DNA of 64,000 bases from Triops longicaudatus (GCA_022885665.1 JAGQDJ010000003.1:310001-374000), one strand, 5' to 3'; shown: positions 12,901 through 27,764, counted from the stretch's first letter. The notes: generated from the sequence alone by a model not told the origin. Program-made: numbers and translations.

Positions 12901-15900
12901 AATTGTTTTCACAGTGGCCAGGTCACGTCGTTCCTTATATGGACAGCATTCCTTATATGTCATGTAGCTCAAAATATACGTTTTTCTATTCATTTTCTTG
13001 AACATCGCGTCGAAAACTTTCTAAACGATTTTTTACCAGTTTTTCCAGCAGTTTTAGTCAAAGTTTACGAGTTGATTTCTTAAAAAAAGAACTCGTGGAA
13101 TTATTAATATTTATTACAAATAAAGAATTATTTAAAATAAGAATTTAAGCAATTGTCAGTGTGTATTTCGAATTTTGGAGTTTTTTCCAGCAGTTTTGGG
13201 CGAAAGTTGTCATTGTAATGTAGCAACTGCCGATAGATGGCGCCTCTAGTTATGTAAACTAGGCCCTTCCCCATGCAATACAAGCCCAGAGTACATCTCG
13301 ACCAAAGCGTCCAAGTTAATCTAAAATATCGACCTTATTACCGGTCATCGTGAAGTAGTATTAGAAAAGATAGAACTACTGCGTTTACTAATAAGTTTAC
13401 TAGCTTAAAAACTCATGAAATTGTAAGATTAATGTTAAAAAATAAGAATTCAAGCAATTGTCAGGATTTATTCGAAGACAGGGGGGAATTTGACCTTTAA
13501 GACGGGTGAGAAGGGTTTGACCTTCGGGAAACAATATATCATAATATGCTCCGGCTTTCTGCTCATTACACAATTAAATTGCAAGGAAGAAATATTATCT
13601 CTGTGAGGGTCACGAAGGGCAGAATCGGCGAAGCAAGGCGGAAGCGGGAGAAAGAAGCACTGTAATTCTGATGTTGCGCGTCAACGGGGTTGTTTTTGTG
13701 TTATTTTTGGAATAGGAGCAATAAACAGCATAAGAGTTTGGTCATAAAAAGGAGAAATAATATGTTGGCCCCAAGACGGCCGAATTTCGCGGACGCTTGA
13801 ACGTAAGAGGGGTCCGTAAGAGCCTAACGGAAAAGCTCGCACTCGTCAATGTCACGCTGGAAAAGAAAGTGCGCTCGTCCAGCTCTTTGATGACCTTGCA
13901 AATTATTGTCAATCTCATTCGGCTGCTGGACTAGAAAATTGTACGGAATCTGAGAGAAATTTGCCCCAGGAAGTGTCACACTATAAACATCTTGATCTTA
14001 AAAAAAAAAATAAATGAAAAAATTTGTATTCTTATTCCCAGACAATATTTTGTCACCTTTAGCAAAAATAATTTCTTCTTATATTTTATAAAAAATACAT
14101 AAGAAATACAATATATTTTATCTTAATTTGTATCTTATATTCTATTTTATATTTAATTTTATCAGGTTCGAATTTGATTAAAATAAAGATTTGCAAAGGT
14201 TCTAAAAGTCACAAATTAGCTTGAGCAAATTTTAAGATTTGCTATTTAAAGGAATTGCGTCACAATGTGTAATCAAGCCAGCGTGCATTTTGGATATACA
14301 GTAACGTCATTTTCTTCAGTTGCGAGGATTTACAGCTTCGTGCTGAGGTTAATCGGACGTAAAGCAAACTGCACTTCGAGGAAGTCGGTATTAATCAAGA
14401 ACTTGGTCAACAATTTTCCCACTCGCCCAAGGTGAAGAATATATCACCGTGTTCCGTTTTCTTTATCGCTGATATTTTCCCTTTGGGAACGTGGGGCCAT
14501 AGAAAATGCGGAAGAATAGCCCGAAGCATATTAGCTGGGTACATAAATATTTCTCATAGTCAACGAGCGGTGCTTGGCTCATTAGCAATCGTCTATCCAC
14601 ATAGAAAAGACTGATAGGGTGCAAAAGGGTCACGCACCCCGAACAGAAAGAAAGATGAATAGGACTAATATCCTTTAGCAGGTCATACAAATCTTTGCAT
14701 ACCAATAGTGCTATGGTGAACGCGATCGAACCTCTTCAGCTTATAGTGAACCTTTAAAATCTTTTTTAAACGTTCTCTGTTTTTCATTTCCAATTGCCTT
14801 TCTATTTCGCCTAGTAGAAAGAGGCTGAAAACAGGAAAAATACGTTAAAAAAGATAACTCTAAACGAAAACCCATAATATAAATAGATATGTTCATAATG
14901 TAGAACTTGTCCAGGAATTTTGCTTTATGTAGCATTGACTACCTAATTGCAGATTCAATTTCTGGTTAAAAGAGGAATTATTTCAAAGCTTATCAGTTTC
15001 AGAAGTAAGCACAAATGCCAGCTAAAACATTGACAAGCAGTCTTTAAAAAAATTGAAAATAAAAGAAATTTACGCAAGAGCTAATATGTTTTTCACTTTG
15101 TTCTGCGAAGACCGTTAAATGTCAGGAAGAGAGGGTCTTTAATTCAGTTTCGGATCAATCTTTCCCCGACCGTCATCCAATTACTGGGCCGCGAAGCTTT
15201 AATCTCGCCGCTAGGCAAGGAACAGCAAGATCGTTGTTCGTTTCCCTTGTTATAGCTTCTTGACCTGTTCCATTGCTTACTGCCAGTACACAGGTATCGT
15301 CTGTAAGCCAGAAGAAATGTTTGGAAGAAAGAAAGAGGGTTGGTGGTCCAACACTCGAAAAGAGCAGCTATTGTCTATCGGTTTCTTGTTACCTAAAAGC
15401 ACGCAAATCGAACGTTAACATGGAGAAGTTGCCTTTATCTTTTCCATTGCAGGAAATCCCCCCCCGTCAGTTTTATCACTACCGTGAAGGTTGTATGAAA
15501 AGTCGTTAAAGTTGAAGCTCTACATAAAAAGTAAACAAACCTAGCTTCCTGCCCTTTTTTCTAAAAGGATAGATCAGTTATGTATGGCCTGTTTTGCCTA
15601 AAAGCTCGTATTCTCTATTGGAAGAGCTCTAAAGATAGCGTCGCAATCTGTTTGAACGGTTTGCCAGACATTTTCGTGCCGCAGAGCGTCGGGTCACCAA
15701 AAGAGAATTTCTAATAGCGATCGCTATTCCAAACCTTTATTACTTATTCCGGCCAAGGCCCGTTCGTTGTCAGTGATGCGTTCTAAGTGAGCTCCGTTGA
15801 CTTTCTGGACAAATTCAGACATTCCAAGTTGCCAGGTAGCCATTTTATGTAAATTGGTTCGCACACAGGCATATGGTGAGGTTTTTGCTGTTGCTAAGCT

Positions 15901-18900
15901 AGAGCCAACAGGAAAATACTCTTCTATTATGTTCTTTTGAAATGCCCCGCTTGTAAGATAGCAAACACCCGTGCCTGTCACCGTATTATGCAAACACATG
16001 TCACTCGCAGAAATACCTTGCGTATTGTACACAAACCTGGGTTCTTTCAGAGCGAACGCAATCCAATTTAATTCCATGTTGTTAGCTACGAAGTCTCAAT
16101 TAATTGTTATTGACAATGCACCCGTCATTGTTAGTTCTGAAAAATATTTTTCTTTTACGTGAACGATAGCCAGTGTAACCGACAAGTCTAAGTTGAATTT
16201 TGGTTTTAAAAAAGCACAAGTTTACAGTTTAAAATTTAAATCTTCAAATTTTAAATTTTTAACTTCCAATTTAGAACTTCAAATTCAAACTACATAAGTC
16301 AAAATGTATTTTTCTATTTTCTACGATTTAATTAACGAAAAAAAAAATTCTAAAATGCCCTAACATGTACATGTACTCGAACAATTCCCTCGTAACAAGC
16401 GTTTTCTGAATGCACTTGACCTTTTGCTTCGACATAAACCCTTTAAGGAAAAAAAAAGACATAAAAATTCCACTTGTGTCACCCCTCCTGGTTCCGTTCA
16501 ATCTAAGCCCCGCCTCCGCAGCATTCTCTACGTAAGCTCTCGCTGTACCATTCGTTAAATCCCAAGTTCAGCTGAGGGAAAGTTCTGTTTACCTTCCGCT
16601 TTTGTCTGTTTCCTAAGCCCATAAAAATGGCTCGACACGGAGGGTAGCTTTTAATGTCTGTTTTGCCTAGAATAAAGGACAGTACCAGACACTTTGATAC
16701 ACAAGCGACGCAAATTCTCCAAAACAGAAATGGACTTGGGGGAAGTGAAAAGGTGGACGAGGTTTTTAACATCTTCCGTGCGTCATAAAATCCTCCCTTT
16801 TCCCATTTCCACCCTGGAGTACTGGCCAGGCCTGGATTCTTTCATTTGGCTGTGACAGGAACCGCCCACAACCGTAGAAATTTCGCACTTAACTTCCGAA
16901 AGTGCGGTACTCGATACGGTGAGATAATTCCGAGTACACCGAAAAGGTCCAGCATACATCTACCCTGGACACGCCCACATTACTGCCTCCTACACCCTAA
17001 ACCCTCTTACCCTATTATTTCTGCAAAATGGGGATCACTCTCGCAGTCAAGTGTATATAACTATTTCAAAGCACGTAAAAATGTGAACTTTTTCTAAGAG
17101 GAAGCTTTATTGAAGTTTCCAAAATCCTCTTTCTCGAAATCTCTTTGCACTCTACCTGAAGAAGCACTCACGCGCATTTTTTCTTTTCTTGTCAGTGCAT
17201 TTACAGCTTCAATAAGGGTTTACCAGGATCGTGCCATATTTTCTGTCATCGACATTGCTTGTCAGAAATTCGTGCATTCACCGAGAAAGAAATTCACAAA
17301 AATGAAACATTAAGACTGTTTTGCTGATAGTTATTGTTATTGTCGTTAGGTTCTGAACGACAAATCGACAATGGGACATACTAGACGTTGCGCAGCGACA
17401 CAGGTCTTAAACCAGTAAAGCCAAAATACACTAGACAGTGAGCTGGTAGGTCCATAGCGAAAGCCAGACTAAGTGTAATGGCCATTAAGTTGATTAATAG
17501 CGTCTGATGTCCGAAAGTTGAAGGTGACATTGAGCAACGTGGTGTACAGTACATGTAGCGCAACATTTGGCGAGCTGCAATCGTGAAGGTGACCGAAATT
17601 GTCGCATTGTTGGCGAGATCAGCTCGCGAAGGCAATTTTCCTGAACGGTCGAGTGCTGTGAAGCGTGTCTTTTCGCTGTGTCCGCGAAAGAGCGAAAAAT
17701 TAAATGATTTCCCCTCTTCGGTGACAATGCTCGGGCCGGTACAGCCATTGTTTACGATTTCAAGATTTCCAAAATGGCCTTGACGCTTTCAGAGTGATTG
17801 ATTTTGCTGCCTTAAGCGATTCGTCGATGATTCTTTATGTGACGAGACAAAGCTCGTCAGAATGCGATTTTAAGACTCTCATACAATTTTCGCTGGACCA
17901 CTGTGTTAAACTTCTTTGTGCAGGAAATCGATTCGTCCTTGTTTCTCGAAATTTACGAAAAAAAATATGGAGTTGACGAAAACGAATAAACTTTTACGAA
18001 AAATTTTAAAATCTACGGTAAAATTAGGCTCAGTTTCAGCAAGGAACGATTTTGAAAAAATGTAACCTTGGATTCTTGAAGTGGAATAATTTCAACTATT
18101 TTTAATAAAATATTTCTTAACTTATTCAATGGAAGAATTTGTACCTAAATTTTATGTAGTTATCTATACTATTTGTGGAATTTGTATGTATTTAGTAGCA
18201 ATTGAGAAGGGCGACTTTTCTTATGGCGTTTCGGCGAAATTTTCTGCAATTTTGTCAAATCTTAGAGCAGTTTTGCCATGTGATATATACTTGCGCTTTG
18301 CGTGCAGTTTAGCCGAATTTGTGTAGGCAATTTTTTTTCTTTTGTATACAACATTGTGAGCTACGGGGATTCACCTTTTGTATAAAAACGCGGCAATTTG
18401 AACGGCAGTAACCATTGCACGTTTTCGCTTTTATACATAGCTTTTTATACACTTATTTGCACAGATTTACAATGTATGCAGCTATGTTCAGCTTGCGTTG
18501 TACATAACCATGTGTAAAACAGTTACGCACGAGAAACAATCGAAAAGCGATAACGAACGCTACAAGAAAGCTCATCGTAACATCTTAAACCTGCTTAAGT
18601 TTTTTATGCGTCTGACATTTTGCAGTCTGCTTCATCGTGAAGTATCTGCGCGATTTACATCTCATTGGGTATGTTAAACGTGCTACGTTGAAATTTCAAT
18701 GCCTAAATTTGGTTAACTTGAGCGTGAAACTTAATCCGACGAAAAGAAAACGGCCTAGACACAACAGTGCTCAAGTTTTTTTTGCAGACCTTGGTGTGTA
18801 TATCATTATATCTGTCAAATAAAGACGGTCAAGTTTTCCAAAACAACTGCTAAGGCTATAAATTAGGTCTAATAAGCATTTTTTGGTACTTTGCGTTTCA

Positions 18901-21900
18901 AAATTCCAGTCTCTCATGCAAAAACGGCTTCAAAACAAGGAGAAAATGAGAAAAAGGCGTTCTCTTGTTGACAAAGGGCATATTCTATCATGAGCTTCCT
19001 AACTCAACCGCTTGGAACACCAGTAGCTGCACGGGTAGCGCCCCAAGCAGTAAAGTCGTGAACCTGAAGTCGGAATATGCCTAATGACCAAATTCTGAAA
19101 ACAAAGTTATATTAAAACTTTCAAGTTATATTAGAAAAAATATATCAAACGAGGTTTGACAAGAAATATGGTAATAGTGAATACATAATGACACTGGTAT
19201 AATAAAAGGCAAGAATAATAATGTTAACGACGCAGGATGAATAAAAAAGCGGGTATCAAGTGAGGCAGAACGTATTTGGGGTTAGTATAAGCGTGATGAA
19301 GAGGAATAAAGTTTGTCAGGGTGGGGGGTGTTTAAGATATAATATTTCTTGGTAACTAGCTCGCGGCCTTATTATCTTTGGTCTATGCTGTGACCGTTAG
19401 GTTGAAATCATTACTCATCCGTCATTCTTCTTGCCAGCTGCGCCAGTGTGCCATGTCGACAGAAACCAGCCAGGCAAAACCCCGAGACTTTCAGGGGAAA
19501 ACCCCGTAAGGCAACCAAAAAGCAAAACTTTCCGTAGCAAGAAAGTAAAAGAGAGGTTATCGTGGAAGACCGCCCAAGTAGCCATGAAATATGGATTTCA
19601 AAGACCGTATCATCCCGCAACAGCTCTCACTAACTCGGCAAAGACTTATTTTTTATTTCAAGGCCATACTTGACGGTTTTTGCTCTGTGTTTGGAAATTG
19701 TCGACCTTTAGTGCAACAATGACCCGGACGTTTTCCTTTGCGTTTTCTTTCTGTCTTCGCTCCGTATTTTCAATGCATCAATTAAGCTCGCTTTGGAAAT
19801 TGACAGAGAAGCTATGCACTATTCATTTATTTACTGGGTGCAAAAAGCGTCGATCTTTGTACTGAGCTATGTAGAAAAGTTATCGTTCCAATCATAAGAA
19901 AGCTTCCTATTGTTGTACGTCTTCCTTCCAGTGAACGAATACAGAATAAATGTGCATGGTTTCGCGTACTCGGTGAACTTCACGTGAGAATAAGTGTTTT
20001 CGACACCTTTCTTGACAACGCAGTAATTCATAGCACCCGAACTTCCTTGCTGGAATGTACATTCAAATGTCAGTAATTTTCTGCAAGTTAACCACTTCTG
20101 GGAACGTATTGCAGTACTTGGAGGTTCTTTTAGGGAAAAAAGCGCAAATATTACTATCTGCCGTTGCAGTTCCTTACCTTCTCGAAATTGACACGCAACA
20201 CTGGAAATAATTCTATTTTATTTCAAAGGAATATTTTATTTATTAAAATTGTGCCGTTTTTCTTTTTTCAAACTGTGCATACTCTTTCCAGACACAAATG
20301 TACCAGCAAAGAAACTTGCGCTGGTCTTAGACAAATAGTAAATAACATGCTAAGTTGTTTTGCATGACAACAGTAAAGAAAGTGGTTGAAATCGCACTCA
20401 TTTTAAGATTTGCTGGCTGCATATTTTCTCTGTCTTTTATCTTCCCATTGCTGTACGATCGTTCTATTTTTTCCAAAGTTTCTGTTGACTGTAAGCTCAA
20501 AGCTTAGCTAGTTTAAGTAATTGGCCAAAAAATCCAAACGGCTTTCGACACTGTCGCTCGCAGCTTAGTTGCTCAATGACTGGAACCGAAAGTTTTTCTT
20601 CCATCGTTGCTACGTGAAGGGCATTGAGGAACTTGTTTCTCACTTTGATTTGACGATATTCGAGTTCCTGCCTATTCCGCCGAAGTTTCTATATCACTCT
20701 TCAATAACGTAGCTTCACCTAGATTTCTGAAACTTTTACAAGAATTTTATACCCAGTATTTGGTTTTACATAATTACATTTTCTAAAGTTCAAGCAAACA
20801 TTCTCCAACTTGGCTATTTCGAAATCCGGCAGAAAGCTTGAAATTAAGATATCGACAGCTACACGAAAAGTTTCGACTTTTTGTTGTTAATTCAAGAGCT
20901 GGCTTGCTAGAAAACAGTATTAAAGAGATATCTGCCCAGCGAAGACCAAGGATCAATGGCACAGTAATGATACTTCCGAAAGCAAACAGTTTAGACACGT
21001 TATCTTTAGGCTCCGCATTCTCTTCTACTTTCCTTAGATTGCTTCTTCTTTTCTATTTCCCCCCAAAAAAGACTTGATGCGTCGCCCTCATGATACTTTT
21101 CCTTTCGACGTCCCTTAATTATCTCTGTCATACCACACGCGATTCCCTCATTAGGAAGCCAAGCCTTCTATGCCATTACCCCCCAACAAGTAAATAAAAC
21201 TCGAACATCAGAAAGACACTTTCGTACACCAATACTAAAAAATACTAAAAAATAGAAATGGTAGACAAGGCTGCATTTCTTAAAAAGCATTTTTCTACCT
21301 TTAGAACTTCCGCTACATAAACAGCCTACGATGGGTTTTGATATAAAAAAATAAAAAAAAAAATCTTAAAGTGCCCATTTGCAGGAAAAAAAGGGGCAAT
21401 TGGACAAAGAACGAAAATTATACGAAACCTATCTTTACGTGCCCTTAACCGTTGACGGTCATCAGGGTGTGCGTGTGCCACGCCCATTTCACCAGAAGAG
21501 GGTGACTTACCCCGTTGGCGACTTTCTATTCCATATCCGGCAACCCCACTTTTTCCGGGCTCTTTTTGTCTCCTGTACCTTCTGCTGGTCAATAACGCTG
21601 TACAGCACGTTTACGTAGTTTGCTAAAGGGGGGCGGTGTGTCTTATTTCCAAAGGGCGTGTTTCAACCCACTGCCACCCCGAAAGGCAACAAAACCTTGG
21701 TTTTAATTTTCTTCGAGGATTTGAAATTTTCCCTAAGAACATCTCTTCAAAATCTGTTTGTTTTAAAGCATTGTAATAGTTTTTGCATATAAAGCTCATC
21801 TTTTTGTTTTGCTGTTCGTCCCTCCATTGGAAATTAGAAAACCATGGGGGTTGGTATGGCGACTTCAAGAAGAAAGTTGAGCAAGTATTATAATTCCATG

Positions 21901-24900
21901 CAAGTCTAGAAATGGCTTTTTCTGAATTTCCTAAATTTTTTTTTCCAATTTAGCTGCAAAGCATAAAAAAACATTAGCGAGTCTTGAAAGTGTCCCTTTT
22001 TTATTCAGTTAGATTTCTTTCGGGTTTGTCCAGATCATTGAGCTTTTGCAGTCATATTGCTGTGTCCTTAAAGAATGAAGAAAAACTGGCCATTTTTTAA
22101 TCGGTTTCTAGCTGAATTCTGTCAGGGGGTGAAAAGGGTGGACAGGGGGGCTCGGGTAGCGTACATCGATTTGCGAGACTCTAGAGTACAACTTAAGCCG
22201 TTTTCTTGACAGGCCTATATCTGTAATTCACTCCGACGACGTGCATTTTCGATTAGGTCCAGTTCCCCCAAATTGACTTTCTGCTCGAGGCTAGCGTGGT
22301 TATGGCGCTTAAAAAGGGGTGTGAAAACCATTTTTCCACGCAGTCTGGTGGTCTTCGGAGTTATAAGATAAAATGAGATCGAGTCTGGATCCTATCCAGC
22401 AAAGATAATAAAAAAAAACTAAAAATATTCAAAGATATGAGTTATTATTCACAAAACAATTTAATTCGCCTATGTCCGTGTCTTTTCTTGTCCATTCTGT
22501 GTAATAGTTTGGTATTAGGTGAAATTATGATTTATTTACATTATGGTTATCTTTTATTATGATTTAGCGAAATAATATTAGTTAATGGAACTGAGGCTTT
22601 TAGCCAAGTCTCACGTTTTGGTTACACAAAGGTCAGTGAGATTCGAGTTTTGATGACAGCGATCTGCTATGTTTGCTTTGGAATTGGAACCCAGAAGGGA
22701 TAGCGCAAAGGACGTCTGCCATATTTCCGCTCTGTTTGCTCGCGTCTCAGCTGTATTGCCCGTCAAGTGTTAAGCAGGCGTTGATAGTGCTCTGTAATTA
22801 GTGTCGCATAGAGTTGGCACTGGCTGTACAACCTCGCTCGTACGTAGTCTTTTGTTCTCCTAATTTTTTATGCTTTCGGCATGTTCCGTTAACGTGTCGT
22901 CGAAACAAAACACGACTCGTATGCGACTTACATTCCCATAAACGAGACTATCGTAAGGGGAGGACAGCTTTCTTTCGACCTTTCTTATGTGCCCCAAGAG
23001 TTCTTAATTGATACCCTTGTATAAGCCGCAAGAACAGCCACAGAAAGTTGTCCCTATAACTATCTGAAGGCCAAAAAAAAAGTTACCTCTTACTACCCCC
23101 ACCACGAACACAGAAGAAATTACATCCTAGTACACTAAAACGGCATGTTAACTTTGCCAATTTGGGAAATTGAACTGCACATCCCGAAACTTTATGCTAG
23201 CTTTACTTGAAACGATAGTTGTAGTGCCTGCCGTTTTTCCGAAACACAAGTTTAGGAACGGATGCCTTTTAAACGTAGAGATATTTAGCTACATTTGTTC
23301 GCAAGTTTTCACGGAGGGAAAATTTCAATTTTCAATTATTTTCTCAAGTGCAACTGCTTTCTACGAAACTTTTCCAGTGTGGACTTTTTGTTTATTAACA
23401 GTCCATTTTTTCACCTCCAAAACTTCTGTGAAACATTATGTTTGATTTTCGTACATTTTGTCCCACGCGTCAAGTGTCCCTCTGCCTTCTAATACATTGC
23501 CGAGTCAAGTGGCGCACTCTCTCGGGTCCCTGTAACACTACACTACAATAACAATGAGCACAATGCTCGCAATTCGCCAAAGAAGCTCACCACCACGCCT
23601 CCTGTTAAAAACCACGGTGACAATTGCCAATACTTTTCTCTTTCCGTGAAATTCAGCCAGCAAGAACGGAAACGTACTTGGCTTCTGCTCTTTAACGAAG
23701 TTTCCAAAAGGAGTCTTTCAGGACTCAAGGTTAAGTTCGTATACACAAGCTCCTCCTCTTCTTTGTCCATCAGACAAGGCAGGTTTTTTGCTAGCTTCGC
23801 GAGACTCATTTCTGCTTAAGAGAAAATAAAAGTGCTGGATGATGAAAACTGCAAGGACTGAAAAGAAACTGGGAATTTGGCGCTGCAGCGAAAATAGACT
23901 GTGGGAGCGAGTTGTTCCTCTTTTTTTTTTCCAGGAAGATCCAAGAGCCGTTGCAAGAAAAAGATCAAGAAAGAAGATGAGAAAGAGTTTCCTCGCAGTT
24001 GTGGTTTTCTGTTGGGCCCCGTGATCTTCAGATATCACCATATATAGACCACAGGATATCGTCTTCTGGGGCTGGCAAACCAATTTCCTTGAAAGGCATG
24101 CGAACATTTTCAGCTTCCCAATTTTTTCCTTCCTTTTTTCGTAGCGTTTGATTTTTTCTTTGTAGTTTAAATAACTGGGTGAATGAGAAAATTGTCCAAG
24201 AAAAATGGAAGAATTCAAGTCGGAGTATTAAGCAAATTAAGAAAGCGTTTCCTGGGCGGATGCGAGTTGGTAAGTAGATGACTATGGCGAACTAGAGAGG
24301 CAAATTGGACAGGTCTCTTTCTCCGCGGGACTCACAAATTCGGCTGCGAGAAGAATTAAGAGAATTGCTTTCTTGGCGGGAAACACGTACGGGTTATTTG
24401 CTGTGTACATTTCCATAACGTGCCTTGAAACGGAGAAATGGAAAAAGGACTGCCAAGGAGCTTATATATCTATTTTTTTTTCTAGGCTTTGACAGCGCAG
24501 GAATGCAGGTTGAAAAGCTTTTTCTCTCTTTGTTGGTGCCTTTTTTAAGGAATATAAAACACGCGGAAAGAAAACAGTTGAGACGAACCAATATCCGGTT
24601 GTGGACACGGATCCATAGGAGCATCTGTTTTCCTTCCAGCGATACTTTGGCTCCTGTTACTGGCCGGGTTCTTTCCTAGCTTTGTGTGTGTACTTAAGAA
24701 ATCAAATTCGAGTTGAAGCAATCCGCTTGGAGCTTTGGTGAAAAGACACGAAAATCGCTGGTTGGGAGGCATAACAAAGTACAATGTCGCTGTTTGACTT
24801 ACGAGTTAGGAACCACGCGAATGTAACTCAATAGTGCGTTCAGTATTGTAAAAGGTTTAAAGGGCACCTAGACGTTGAGTTTGTTATTCCCCAAAGAGTA

Positions 24901-27710
24901 ATGAAATCAGAGTATGTAGCTCTCTCAAAACTTGGAACGCATTGTTTAACAGTTGTGTTAGCATCAATCAAAGCAAACTGAGTCAGATTTACGAAGACAA
25001 CTTGTTCAAAGCGTTGATTTAGCTTCCGTGATTGACCTGTGCAACTTTGGCGTCTAATGATCACATGCAATACAATAGTGGCTTACATTACTTCTTCGCT
25101 TCAATTTCCATTTTTGTAGTATTTTGTTCATTATAGAATATACAGAGTACTTCGATTTTTTAAAATCCTTTTGAATGCAAAACTTATGGTTAATTCGCTT
25201 TTATTTTTTTGTGTTTATATGAACAGTTTTTAAGGCTTTACAATTTCCCGTTTGAATCATAGTTTCACGACTATTGTAAAAGTATTAGCAAATAAGTTGG
25301 TTAACGATATTTGAACGATTCCAAACGACTTGGCTCAAGTCCTGAGTCCTTTTGCTCCCTTCTCTCGGACGTTTGTAAAAAGATTTATGCCACGCTACTA
25401 AGAGCTAAGTACACTTAATTATCTCGGGCTCCAAATGATTATCCGTTGCAAGTTGGCATAGCGCCTCTGAAACATCCGTCCACCCCTTTTCCCAACGTTT
25501 CTCCGACTCTGTCGATTCCCAAACTGTTTGCCAACTTTGCCAAGGAAACCACTTTGTCATTCGCCAACTTTAGCTTCAAAACCACTTCCGTTAATGCAGA
25601 AATTAAACCGTGTTAATCTACACCCCGACGGGAATTATAATAAAAGGAAATATAATATAATAAATACTATAAATAGATAAAAAAATATTAATAATACATG
25701 CCAATAATATATAAATATTACGAAATGAAAACTATATAAAAATTTAAAACGTAATATGGCCAATGTTAATTCTTAATGAAGACTTTCGTTTCTGCGTGTT
25801 CAAAGTCTTAAGGTGTATATATGTATGTATCGCGGTCAAGTACCGCGGTGAAAAGTATGAAAGTCTTTGTGTTGTAGCCATAAAGCTGATCGTCTTTTGT
25901 GTAGTTGGCCTTTATGGGCAAGTTTTCGCTTATGTTAGCTGTAAGAAAGCCGAACAAGTGTATGGGCACGCGCTGGCTTGTCCCTTTGATTTGTTTTGCC
26001 GTATTTTATGGCATTTGCCATATGTTGGGAACTTTTGGGGTGGCGCGAATATTGCCTGATATGACATGCGAGTCACACGCGTACATACTTCACGAACTGG
26101 CTACGACCGACTCTACACACTGTGACTTCACTTATGCCAAAGCTCGCACGCACGCGGTATCAGAAAAATAAAAGTCCTGACTCTAGCATATGCTATTTTA
26201 TCCTTTTTTGCTTTCGTTTTCCTCGTTACTTTCTTACTTTTCCTCATTACTTGCTATCAAGTGATAGCTCTATAACGTGTTTTCTGCTGTAGAAATAAAT
26301 CGCAGAAAAATATCGTGAAGCAATTGGCAAAATTTGTTCACAACTTTCTAAATCTTACTGCGCTTTTTTGAGTCTAGAAATTGTTTCTGCGAAATTGGAT
26401 GGATTGTAGTTTTAAGTGATTTGCAGAAAAAAAGTTGCGTGAATAAAAAGCTGTGCAATTCAGTAAAGTAGAAATAGTTGACAGGAAAAGCAGGGAAAAA
26501 GCTCCAGGTTACTTAGTCTAACTTTGCATTTCTCTCCCCAAAGTTCCGCCCTCCTTGAGGGCGAGTCAAAGACACATTATTTCTGCTCGATTTGCCGACC
26601 CTTTACCAAAACTTGGGATTTTCTCTCTACAAAGCTACTTCACACCGAAAAATCGTGAATTTGGTCCTTTTTCTCCTGTCTGCTCCAGCTCGACATGCAC
26701 CCAAATTTTTATGACAATGTCTGAACTCAACTTGCTTTCAATCTCCGTCAATAAAAAAAAACAAAGTCTCAAGTAGTCTTTTGTAAACTCGAAGTGTTGC
26801 AGACATCAGTCCCGTAAATCTTATCCAATGAAAGGCAAGTAGCACAGCTTCAACTAAAGAAGAGAGGACTTTACATCCTTAAAAAAAAGCTCCAGTTTTT
26901 CACAGAACCTTCCTTGGGATTTGAAGGACGTGCCTTAATATCCGAAGCTGAACGAAAACAGACAAGAGCTACCCCAGGTGAAGAAAAAAGAAATAACAGA
27001 ACCCCCTTTAATTCAAGACAAGTTTTGAGGGTTTTTTTCGGAGGTGGAAAAATAAGCAGGTTCCACGTTTTGCTTTCGCTATTTTCGAGATTCAAAAATT
27101 CGCTCTCGGGGTGAAAAGATGAAAAGAGCTGCAGAGAAGAGCAAGACAAGCTCTTTTCCCGCCCTTTTTCACCTCCTGGAGGAAGAAGAAGTAGTGACGG
27201 GCCATCTTCCCTCTCCAGGGCCTATGTAGCGAAACTTAAAAGGCAGCAATAGAGAAAATAGCCGTCCATCGTGCGCCACCCTGAAGGCTGATAAAAGTGA
27301 TAAGCCACCAGCTGGGGCCCATCAGCACGGTGCCAGAACCTCTGAATCATCCTCGAGTGCCATTTCCTATTTTCCACGAGTTTGTTCATCCTTAAAAACC
27401 AGGAAAGCTAGATAAAGTAAACTCCGAGACGAGGGTTTCCCTCCGAAAACCGGCCATTTTAAGGTTACCACGCTTCCACTGGCTCTGTTGTGGTGTAAGT
27501 TCTATTGGTGCGCTACTAGAGGCGCCACTACCGACGCTATCATGTCTCGACGTTTGTTTATGCCACCATTAACAGCTTCGTAATCCATTTGATCATAATA
27601 CTTGAATAGACTTTCTTAAATAACGCAACATGCAGTTTTATTACCCGTCGAAGGGAAAATGAGTTCAAGAAAAGACGCGAGGAAAGCGGAGATAAGCTAT
27701 ATAAGCTTTT
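9911..27710. other. Gene-poor sequence, no gene recognised
   Basis: Nothing here reads as a known protein. AT-rich low-complexity patches occur at 13.1, 14.0-14.2, 16.2-16.35, 22.4-22.6 and 25.6-25.75 kb. Frames of 80-166 codons occur on both strands (minus 15724-16077, minus 10701-10952, minus 23718-24218). Their number and length are about what chance gives for a window this size, and none shows a recognisable motif or a convincing chain of splice sites. A real gene with short exons could still be hidden here. Confidence 0.5.
23437..23482 (+). repeat. Dispersed repeat copy D (TTGATTTT...GTAC...TTTGTCC)
   Basis: This copy has TTGATTTTCGTAC, TTTTGTCCCACGCGTCAA and GTGTCCCTCT in order. It aligns to copies A-C with a few substitutions. 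It is the most distant copy, 15 kb from copy C, in the same orientation. Confidence 0.5.
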
Positions 27711-27764
27711 GGACCGCGAATTACGTTTTTGAAAACCGCGAACCGCGTCGTCGAGCACCGCGAA
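27711..27764 (+). repeat. Three ACCGCGAA boxes at exact 22-bp period
   Basis: ACCGCGAA starts at 27713, 27735 and 27757, exactly 22 bases apart, about two helical turns of B-DNA. A partial ACCGCG follows the second copy. The boxes are CpG-rich within otherwise AT-rich sequence. The spacing would place a bound protein on one face of the helix, and such boxes also occur as subterminal repeats of DNA transposons. The role is inferred only. Confidence 0.55.

Noticed and set aside
15724..16077. 117-codon minus-strand frame with a true ATG
   Set aside because: The composition is balanced but several frames of this length are expected by chance in this window. No motif, splice partner or polyadenylation signal is visible.
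23718..24218. 166-codon minus-strand open frame
   Set aside because: It is rich in lysine, serine and phenylalanine runs from AT- and T-rich sequence, has no motif, and is about the longest length expected by chance. The plus strand also has open frames here.
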